DNA of 8,899 nucleotides from Victivallales bacterium (lineage in GTDB: Bacteria; Verrucomicrobiota; Lentisphaeria; Oligosphaerales; Oligosphaeraceae): the NCBI GenBank assembly GCA_900771165.1, contig CAAGMX010000510.1, positions 1-8,899 of the forward strand, given 5' to 3'. Shown in pieces: positions 1 to 6,900 of the stretch (its first letter is position 1; each line of letters opens with the position of its first letter). The translations under genes were made by a program, and so were the position numbers. The notes beneath the pieces were generated by a model. The model worked only from the letters and a program-made list of their open reading frames with translations. It ran no database searches and was not told the origin of the DNA.

Positions 1-226
1 CCCGGCTCAGCCAGCCACAGGGAAATTTGGCGCCCATGCGGGCGCGGCATAGCCTCCCCGGGGAAACCCTTGGCACTACGTCCGCCCCCCTTGCGGTTCT
101 TCCCATTCCTGCTGGCGCGCCCATAGATTTCCCCCATTCTTACCCTTTGGTCATCCCTGGGGCAAAGTGAAGAATACAGGGTAAAGTATCCCCGTTTTCC
201 TTCCCTTTTCTCCCTATCTCACTTCT
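1..226. other. Upstream non-coding region, no convincing gene
   Basis: No convincing gene is visible in this stretch. It contains a perfect 6-bp stem with a 4-nt loop at 30-45 (GCGCCC/GGGCGC), a TCCCCGGGGA palindrome at 55-64, and a small 4-bp stem at 82-96 (CCGC/GCGG) followed by TTCTT. None has the long T-run of a standard terminator, but one could mark the end of a gene lying before the window. From about 120 onward the sequence is visibly less GC-rich than the genes. Positions 190-226 are almost all pyrimidine (three purines in 37 nt). A minus-strand reading frame open from an ATG at 137 to the window edge is discussed among the findings. Confidence 0.5.
147..175 (+). promoter_or_regulatory. 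Weak candidate sigma-70-type promoter for bamA
   Basis: TTGGTC (147-152) and AAGAAT (170-175) are separated by 17 nt and match the -35 and -10 consensus at 3 and 4 of 6 positions. They lie in the AT-richer part of the leader, about 65 nt before the bamA start, which is a sensible place for a promoter. TAAAGT at 182-187 is another possible -10 box but has a poorer partner upstream. The match is too weak to be more than a candidate. Confidence 0.2.
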
Positions 227-231
227 AGGAG
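227..231 (+). promoter_or_regulatory. Shine-Dalgarno site of bamA
   Basis: AGGAG lies 9 nt before the ATG at 241, an ordinary spacing. It fixes the start codon together with the signal peptide that begins there. It is the only clear Shine-Dalgarno site in the window: the three downstream genes have no purine-rich motif at the usual distance. Confidence 0.75.
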
Positions 232-240
232 CAAGATTTC

Positions 241-2625
241 ATGAAGAAAGCATTTTTGGCGCTTCTGGCCACCCTGCTCATCCTGGGTCTCCAGGCAGCG
301 GAGCGGGTCACCCGGATTCAGGTCGTGGACTTAAGCGGGACCGCCAACCAGGAGGCCCTGGAACAGCTGGTCTACGCCACCATTGGCAGCAAGGTGGGGG
401 AGCCTCTCTCCATGCCTCAGCTCTCCCAGGACGTGGCCGCCCTGCTGAAACTTCGGGGCATTGACGACGTCCAGACCAAGATCTCCGACCGGGAGGACGG
501 CTCTCTCCAGGTGGCCTTTCTGCTCAGCCTGCGGCAGAAGCTTTCCCGGGTGGAAGTGGAAGGCAACGCCACCATCAAGACCAAGACGCTGCTGGTTCAT
601 GCCCAGAGCAAGCCCGGGGAGCTGGTGGACGAAGTGGCCCAGGCCGCGGACCGCAAGCGCATTCTGGAGAAGTATGAGAAGGCCGGGCGGTATGGCACCC
701 GGGTCAGCCAGCGTCTGGAGGGGGATCCCGAAAGACCGGGCGAGCTGGTGCTGACCTTTGTGGTGGAGGAAGCCCCCAGAGCCAAGCTGAAGGGGACCGC
801 CTTCACGGGCAATCTGGCCATCGAGGACGGGGAGCTGCGGGATGCCCTGATGACCAAGCGTCCCTGGTGGCGGTACATCTTCCGTCTGGGCAACTACTAC
901 AATCCCAACTACCGGAATCTGGACATTGAGCGCATCCTTTCCCTCTACGCCCAGCGCGGCTATCTGGACGCCCAGGTGGTGAAGGTGGACGAGGAGTATC
1001 TGGACGAGGAGCGTTCCTGGGTGCGGATTGTCTACCACATCCAGGAGGGGCAGCCCTATGTTCTGGGGGAGCGCACCTTCCAGGGCAATCAGAATTTCAC
1101 CCAGGAGGAGCTGCTGGCCAAGGCCGCCCTGGTTTCCGGGGAGACCTACTCCTCCACCGTGGCCAGCCAGGATCTGGAGGCCATGAAGGGCCTCTACGAG
1201 GGACTGGGCTACCTGGATCTGCGCTTCCTCCCCGAGCTGAAGAAGAATCCCGACACCCACACCGTGGACATTGCCTACCACATCCAGGAGGGTGAGGTGA
1301 GCCGCATCGATGAAATCAGCATCGTGGGCAATACCTACACCCGGGATCATGTGATCCGCCGGGAACTGGCCATCTTCGAGGACGATCTGGCGGACAGCCG
1401 GAAAATCCGGCAGACCAAGAACCGCCTGGAGAATCTGGGATACTTCGAGAGCGTGGAAGTCCTGGCCAAGCCCAGCATTCTTCCCACCCGCCGCAACCTC
1501 TCCATCGAGGTCAAGGAAAAGCCCACCGGCTCCATCTCCGTGGGCGCCGCCTTCTCCAGCGAAGACTCCGTCCTGGGCTTCCTGGAACTCTCCGAGACCA
1601 ACTTCAGCCTCTCCAAGCTCCTCCAGGGAGAGAAGCCCAAAGGGGACGGACAGCGGATGCGGGCCTACGTGGCCGTGGGGTCCGACACCACCAACGTGAG
1701 CATCTCCCTCACCGAACCCTCCCTCTTCGACGGCCCCTTCGACCTGACCAACGAACTCTTCCTCAACACCCGCTACGAAGACCAGTACGACGAACGGCAC
1801 GTGGGATACGCCATCTCCCTGGGATGGCCCGTGGCCTTCCATCTCCCCTTCCTCCCCAATCACACCGAATACTGGCGCCTCTCCACCGGCCTCCGCCTGG
1901 AGCACATCCAGATCTCCAACCTGGATGACGAGGAGGAGTTTGACGAGGACGACGGGGATTACCCGGACAATGTCCGCTTCCCCAAGGGCAGGAACTACTC
2001 CATGCGGCGGGACGAGGGAGGGGACTTTGCCAACCGCCTGGTCTTCTCCATGGTCCGGGACACCCGGAACCACTATGTCTTCCCCAACCGGGGCAGCCGG
2101 GTCATGCTGGACGCCGAATACATCACCCGGGCCCTGGGCAGCTATGCCGACTACCTCAAATTCCACGCCGGCGTGGAATCCTACCATCCCTTCTACAAGG
2201 ATGTCTTCCTGCGGCTCTCCGCCGACGCCCACACGGCCCAGCATCTCAGCGGGGATGACATCAAGATCTTCGACCGGTACTTCGCCGGCGGCTACGGCAC
2301 CCTCCGGGGCTTCAAGCGCCATGATGTCAGCCCGGTGAACCGGAACGAGAACTCCATTGGCGGCCAGACCATGCTGGTGGGCACGGCGGAGCTGATCAAG
2401 CCCGTGAAGAACTTCATGTTCCTGAAGCTGTTCTGCGATGTGGGCAATGTCTGGTGGGATTCCTTCGACGCCGATCTGGGAGACCTGAACGCCTCCCTGG
2501 GCATCGGAGTCCAGTTCCGCCAGATCCCCATCCGGCTGGACTATGGCTTCCCTGTCCTCACCCAGGGTGACCACCTGGACGGCAGAAGCGGCCGCTTCCA
2601 CTTCAGCATCGACTACTCCTTCTAG
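241..2625 (+). CDS. bamA: Outer-membrane protein assembly factor BamA (Omp85 family)
   Basis: BamA is the outer-membrane core of the BAM machine that folds and inserts beta-barrel proteins. The 794-residue length is typical. The sequence shows a Sec signal peptide (MKK, then a hydrophobic stretch, cleavage near residue 19 or 20). Five POTRA-like repeats follow, at roughly 22-97, 101-176, 179-271, 272-352 and 353-428, each with an N-terminal strand, often ending in GN, and a later GY/GF-type turn. The beta-barrel runs from about 430 to 794. The barrel has RDTRN followed by FPNRGS at 606-619 and the Omp85 loop-6 signature LRGF at 688-691, inside GGYGTLRGF. The protein ends in aromatic Phe after DYS, as expected of a beta-signal. 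Residues 561-573 form a very acidic segment, probably a surface loop. Five POTRAs argue against TamA, which has three. The start is supported by AGGAG 9 nt upstream. No skp or lpxD gene follows; an Lpt permease does, after 99 nt. Confidence 0.93.
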   Translation: MKKAFLALLATLLILGLQAAERVTRIQVVDLSGTANQEALEQLVYATIGSKVGEPLSMPQLSQDVAALLKLRGIDDVQTKISDREDGSLQVAFLLSLRQKLSRVEVEGNATIKTKTLLVHAQSKPGELVDEVAQAADRKRILEKYEKAGRYGTRVSQRLEGDPERPGELVLTFVVEEAPRAKLKGTAFTGNLAIEDGELRDALMTKRPWWRYIFRLGNYYNPNYRNLDIERILSLYAQRGYLDAQVVKVDEEYLDEERSWVRIVYHIQEGQPYVLGERTFQGNQNFTQEELLAKAALVSGETYSSTVASQDLEAMKGLYEGLGYLDLRFLPELKKNPDTHTVDIAYHIQEGEVSRIDEISIVGNTYTRDHVIRRELAIFEDDLADSRKIRQTKNRLENLGYFESVEVLAKPSILPTRRNLSIEVKEKPTGSISVGAAFSSEDSVLGFLELSETNFSLSKLLQGEKPKGDGQRMRAYVAVGSDTTNVSISLTEPSLFDGPFDLTNELFLNTRYEDQYDERHVGYAISLGWPVAFHLPFLPNHTEYWRLSTGLRLEHIQISNLDDEEEFDEDDGDYPDNVRFPKGRNYSMRRDEGGDFANRLVFSMVRDTRNHYVFPNRGSRVMLDAEYITRALGSYADYLKFHAGVESYHPFYKDVFLRLSADAHTAQHLSGDDIKIFDRYFAGGYGTLRGFKRHDVSPVNRNENSIGGQTMLVGTAELIKPVKNFMFLKLFCDVGNVWWDSFDADLGDLNASLGIGVQFRQIPIRLDYGFPVLTQGDHLDGRSGRFHFSIDYSF

Positions 2626-2628
2626 CGG

Positions 2629-2642
2629 CCGGCCCAGGCCGG
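2629..2642 (+). repeat. Small inverted repeat just after bamA
   Basis: CCGGC and its complement GCCGG-type arm form a 5-bp stem (2629-2633 with 2638-2642) around a 4-nt loop, starting 4 nt after the bamA stop codon. It lies immediately before a stronger stem-loop. It may be the first half of a tandem hairpin that protects the bamA mRNA 3' end. No T-run follows. Confidence 0.35.
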
Positions 2643-2643
2643 A

Positions 2644-2666
2644 TCCCTCCCCACCGGCGGGAGGGA
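2644..2666 (+). terminator. Stem-loop between bamA and the Lpt permease gene (possible attenuator)
   Basis: TCCCTCCC (2644-2651) pairs perfectly with GGGAGGGA (2659-2666) to give 8 bp around the 7-nt loop CACCGGC. It sits 18 nt after the bamA stop codon. There is no T-run immediately behind it; the following bases are purine-rich and only later turn C/T-rich, so this is not a textbook intrinsic terminator. It could be a partial terminator, an mRNA-stability element or part of a switch, because its 3' arm is also part of a guanine-quadruplex motif and is complementary to the six bases before the next start codon. Confidence 0.4.
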
Positions 2667-2677
2667 CGAGGGGCGGG
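2659..2677 (+). other. Guanine-quadruplex motif in the bamA-lpt gap
   Basis: Four G-runs, GGG, GGG, GGGG and GGG, are separated by loops of 1, 4 and 1 nt (A, ACGA, C). This fits the standard four-run quadruplex pattern with short loops, which usually favour stability. It is on the coding strand, so the motif would be present in a bamA-lpt transcript. It shares GGGAGGG with the 3' arm of the hairpin at 2644-2666, so the two structures exclude each other. Folding and function are inferred. Confidence 0.5.
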
Positions 2678-2685
2678 AGAAGGCA

Positions 2686-2724
2686 CCTTTCCTCTCCCCC
2701 CTCTTCCCGCATCCCCCACCCTCC
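2686..2724 (+). promoter_or_regulatory. C/T-rich leader of the Lpt permease gene, no Shine-Dalgarno
   Basis: These 39 nt contain only three purines (2709, 2711, 2718) and run directly into the ATG at 2725. No GGA or GAG motif lies at ribosome-binding distance. The last six bases, CCCTCC, are complementary to GGAGGG at 2660-2665. The word CTCTTCCCGCATCCC (2701-2715) closely resembles CTCTTTCCCGCCTCCC before the hydrolase gene. A C-rich, G-poor RNA like this could also serve as a Rho loading site; that is inference. Confidence 0.4.
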
Positions 2725-3882
2725 ATGCGGATCATCAACGGCACCATCGCCAAGAATCTCCTTGGCACCCTGCTCATGGCCCTGGGCATCCTGACCTTCG
2801 TCATGATGTCCGTCCATCTCTTCCGCATCTTTGCCATGCTGGCCAACGGGCTTTCCCCGAAAGTCATGGCCAAGATCCTCCTTTGCCTCCTGCCGGACGT
2901 CCTCCGCTACGCCCTTCCCTTCTCCATCCTGGTTTCCACGGTGCTGGTCTTCAGCCGAATGAGTGCGGACAACGAGCTGGTGGCCTTGAAGGCCTCCGGA
3001 GTCAGCCTGTGGCAGATCACCGCCCCGGGGCTGGCCCTGGCCCTGCTTCTCAGCGGAGCAGGGGTATGGCTGGGCATGGTGGCGGCTCCCGCCCTGCGCT
3101 ACGAGGGGGAACTGCTGAAATGGCAGACCATGGGGGAGAATTCCCTGGCCCTGCTGGAACCCGGGGCCAGCACTACACTTGCGGGGCAGCAGGTATCCGT
3201 CCGGATTGGCGCCAAGGATCCGGAGAGCGGGCTATTGCGGGATGTGCATATCTACCAGCTGGGCAAGGGAGGGGAATCCCTGCGGGCCATCACCGCAGAG
3301 GCGGCCCGGGTCCAGGTGCATCCCGAGGAGCGGGATCTTCAGCTGACCCTATACCGTTTCACCATCGCCCAGCAGGCCCTTCCCGGCGAGGCGCCCCTGT
3401 CCGCCCCCCCGGAGGAACCGCAGGCCGCCGGCGCCACCGGGGAAAAGACACCGGGGTTTCTGGCGGGGGAGACCTTGACCCTGCACCTGGAATATGGCAC
3501 CATCCAGGACAGGAAGTCCCTGGGGCGCAAGCTCAAGATGATGCCGGTGACCATGCTGTTCGGCGATCTGCTCTGGAACCGCAGCCAGGGCAATTCCGTC
3601 TCACGGCACTGGTATGAGTTCCACTATCGGCTGGCCCTGGCCTTCTCGCCCCTGGCCTTCCTGCTGCTGGGCATTCCCTTCGGCATCCGGAACCGCCGCA
3701 GCGAAACCTCCAGCGGCCTCCTGATCTGCCTGGGCATGGCCCTGGCCTACTACGGCGTCATCCTGCTGTGCGACGCCCTGGTGCGCCATCCGGAACTCCA
3801 TCCCGAGTTCCTGATCTGGCTGCCCAATCTGCTCTATCAAATCGGCGGACTGGTGGCCCTGGCCAGACTCTCCCGCCATTAA
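2725..3882 (+). CDS. LptF/LptG family lipopolysaccharide export permease
   Basis: This is an inner-membrane subunit of the LptB2FG transporter, which extracts LPS from the outer leaflet of the inner membrane and passes it to LptC/LptA. Its 385 residues show the family layout: three N-terminal membrane helices (about 12-33, 53-78 and 98-122), a periplasmic beta-jellyroll region (about 125-290), and three C-terminal helices (about 303-320, 331-350 and 361-382). The stretch DNELVALKASGVS after helix 2 is typical of the family coupling region, and YRLALAFSPLAFLLLGIPFG matches the helix-4 region. A Pro/Ala-rich insert at about 220-244 interrupts the jellyroll. LptF and LptG cannot be told apart by eye; the partner subunit is not in this window. 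The start is chosen because helix 1 follows directly and no upstream in-frame start is seen, although there is no Shine-Dalgarno. The next gene begins 18 nt after its stop, so the two are probably co-transcribed. Confidence 0.9.
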   Translation: MRIINGTIAKNLLGTLLMALGILTFVMMSVHLFRIFAMLANGLSPKVMAKILLCLLPDVLRYALPFSILVSTVLVFSRMSADNELVALKASGVSLWQITAPGLALALLLSGAGVWLGMVAAPALRYEGELLKWQTMGENSLALLEPGASTTLAGQQVSVRIGAKDPESGLLRDVHIYQLGKGGESLRAITAEAARVQVHPEERDLQLTLYRFTIAQQALPGEAPLSAPPEEPQAAGATGEKTPGFLAGETLTLHLEYGTIQDRKSLGRKLKMMPVTMLFGDLLWNRSQGNSVSRHWYEFHYRLALAFSPLAFLLLGIPFGIRNRRSETSSGLLICLGMALAYYGVILLCDALVRHPELHPEFLIWLPNLLYQIGGLVALARLSRH

Positions 3883-3900
3883 CCCCTTCATCAGACTATC

Positions 3901-6900
3901 ATGCCCAAACCCTATCGCCTCTTCCTGCTTCTTGCCCTGGCACTGTGGCTCACCCCGTTCCTGCCGGCCATGACCTGGGAGGATTCGGATCAGGGCTTCC
4001 TCTCCCCGGAGACTCTGATCCGCCTGGGGGCCGACATCACCCAGGAAAAGTATCCCAATGCGGACACGGTGATCCTGGACAAGGTGGTGCGGCTCCAGTA
4101 TCAGCCGGACGGCACCTTCCTCCAGGTGGATGACCATGCGGTGAAGATCATGACCCTGGCCGGCGGGGAACTCCAGCGAGTCCTCACCAGCTACTACAAC
4201 GCCAGCTACGCCCGGGCCAAGATCTCCCTGGTCCAGATCCTCCGCCCCGACGGCACCGTCATGCCCCTGGATCTGGCCACCTGCACCCAGGAGCAGACCG
4301 AGTCCTCCCAGATGAACGCCAACATCTTCGACCCGAACCAGAGAATCATCCAGGTGGCCGTCCCTGCCCTCCAGCCCGGCGACATTCTCCGGGCGGTCTA
4401 CGTGGACGAGACCCTGAAACCCCGGGTGCCCGGAAGCTTCAGCGACATCTTCCCCCTGGAGAGCGACAGTCCCATCCTCCACGCCAAGGTGGAGCTGAAG
4501 GCGCCCAAGGCCCTTCCCCTGCGCAGCATGGTGGTGAAGAATCCCCTGGACGGCGGCCCCCTCTACAAAACCGCCGAGGAGGAGGAAACGGTTCTCCACA
4601 CCTGGGAAGTGCGGAACGTGCCCCAGTACTTCCCCGAGCCCGACATGCCCCCCGCCTACGCGGTCACCCAGCGGGTGCTGGTGAGCACCTTCCAGGACTG
4701 GGGAGAGGTCTCCCGGTGGTACGACCAGCTCTGCGAACCCCATCTGGCCACCGACGAAGCCCTGGAGGCCACCACCCGCTCCCTGCTCCAGGACTGCCAG
4801 GATGAGGAGGCACAGATCCTGGCCCTCTTCCACTTCGTCTCCCAGAAGGTGCGCTACATGGGCCTCACCCTGGAGGACACCGCCCCGGGCTACGAGCCCC
4901 ACGATGTGACCCTCACCTTCAGCCAGAGAGCAGGAGTTTGCCGGGACAAGGCGGCTCTCCTGGTGGCCATGCTGCGCTGCGCCGGCTTCGAGGCCCATCC
5001 CGTCCTCATCCATGTGGGCTATCCCAAGGACGACGAGGTGCCCCAGCCCTTCTTCAACCATGCGGTGGTGGCCTGCCGCAGGGAGGCCGGGGAGCCCTGG
5101 CGTCTCCTGGATCCCACCGCCAGCAACACCCGGGATCCCTTCCCCGCCTATCTCTCCGACAAGAGCTACCTGGTGGCCACGCCCCAGGGAGATCCCCTGC
5201 GGCGCTCCCCGGTGCCTTCCTGCGAGGAGAACCAGATCGCCCTGGAGACCCGGGGCAAGCTCACCCAGGAGGGCGACCTCCTGCTGCGCACCACCCTCTT
5301 CTTCCAGGGAGTGCCGGACAACATGTACCGGAACTTCTTCCTGGAGATCGCCCCGGAAGAGCGGCGCCTCTTCTTCCAGCATCAGCTGGCTTCCGCCCTC
5401 CCCGGCGCCACCCTGACCCGCCTGGAACTGAAGCCCCAGGATCTCCAGGATCTTTCCCAGCCCCTGGAGGCCACCCTCACCTACCAGGTGCCGGAGGCCC
5501 TCATCACCTCCCGCCTGCCGGACGGCACCCCGGAGCGGAGCCAGGGGAAGAACGCCCTGCTGGAACTGCCCCAGCTGGCCAACGCCTTCGGCATGCCCAT
5601 GATGGTGTTCTCCCACGCCTCCCTGGATCAGCGGCGCTTCCCCCTGGAGGCGGACTTCACCAGTTCCCTCTTTGAGGAGATACTCCTGGATCTGCCTGTG
5701 AGCCTGGAACTGGTGGCCGCCCCCAGCTACTCCCAGTGGGAGGAAGAGGGGTTCTTCGTGAGCCGCAGCCTGGAGGCCCGCCAGGGCATCCTCCACTTCC
5801 AGGGGGCCTACGCCACCCAGGCCATGCGCCTCTCCCCCGAGGAATACGGCAAGATGAAGACCGCCCTGGCCCAGATGGAAGCCGACAACCGGAAGATGGC
5901 CATCCTCCGCTTCCAGGATCCCCCCCAGGAAATCCAGGAGGAGGAGGCCGTGCAGGAAGCCCAGCCGGATCTGGATGTCCTGGAGAGCCGCACCATCATC
6001 CACCTCCTCTCCCCCGTCAGCTGGACCGTAGAGCAGACCCGGAAATACCGGGTGGAGACCTACGCGGGCATTGAGGCCGCCGATGCCACCTTCCCCTTCA
6101 ATCCCGCCTGGGAGGAGGTGGAGGTCCTGGTGGCCAAGGTCACCAACGGCGAGGAAGTCCTGGAGACGCCCCCGGAAAACATCAACATCCTGGACGCCCC
6201 CTGGGTGGCCTCCGCCCCCCGCTATCCCGCCGAAAAACTCCTGGTGCTGAACCTGCCCGGAGTCCAGGTGGGAAGCCTGGTGGAACTCCAGATTCTGCGG
6301 ACCGTCCGCAACCGCCCCTTCTTCTCCTTCAGCGCCTGCCTCCGGGGCAGCGACCCCGTACGCCAGTGGTCCCTGGACATCCTGTCCCCCCGCTCCCTGG
6401 AACCCCAGGTGGACTATCTGGCCCGGGGATGGATGGATCTCCAGCAGGACACCCCGGAACCCCTCTCCCTGGAACACCGGCGCTTCTCCCTGCCCGACGA
6501 CATGGTGCGCCATAGCTTCATCGCCCAGGACATTCCCCGGGTCCACCAGGAGCCTTCCCGTCCCCCCGCCTATGCCTATCTGCCCAGCGTGGTCTGCTCC
6601 GCCGGCGACTGGGAGCGCTACGCCACGGCGCTGCGGAGGACTGTGGAGACTCTGGGAGACGGCGGTTCCCTCATCCGGGAAGTGGTGGAGCCCTTCCAGT
6701 CCCTTCCTCCCCAGGAGAAGCTGGTCCAGGTGCGGGAATGGATGGAGCAGAACATCCGGGAGACCGACCCCGCCTTCCACGATCTGCCTCTGGCCTGCCT
6801 CTCCGCCCCGGAAATCACCGCGCGGGACGGATACGGGCATTCCGCCGACCGGGCCATCCTCTACCAGGCTCTCCTGAAGGCCCTGGGCTTCCAGCCACGC

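Noticed and set aside
981..1000. The finding listed with start 981 and end 1 and interest 0
   Set aside because: It carries no observation and should be ignored; the POTRA boundary repeat is given properly at 1033-1292.
241..2625. TamA as an alternative identity for the Omp85 protein
   Set aside because: TamA has three POTRA domains and usually sits next to tamB. This protein shows five POTRA-like repeats, the usual BamA length, and no tamB in the window.
331..2817. 828-codon open frame on the minus strand opposite bamA
   Set aside because: It is antisense to a clear BamA gene and runs past its start region into the next gene. The translation is a Gly/Val/Glu/Leu/His-rich sequence without domains, as expected for the complement of a frame with strong third-position G/C preference.
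2883..3617. 244-codon + strand frame inside the Lpt permease gene
   Set aside because: It is out of frame with a well-supported membrane protein, and its product is Gly/Arg/Pro/Ala-rich without recognisable domains.
3901..3970. Lipoprotein signal on the transglutaminase-like protein
   Set aside because: The signal peptide ends LPA followed by Met-Thr-Trp; there is no Cys at the cleavage position, so an ordinary Sec signal fits better.
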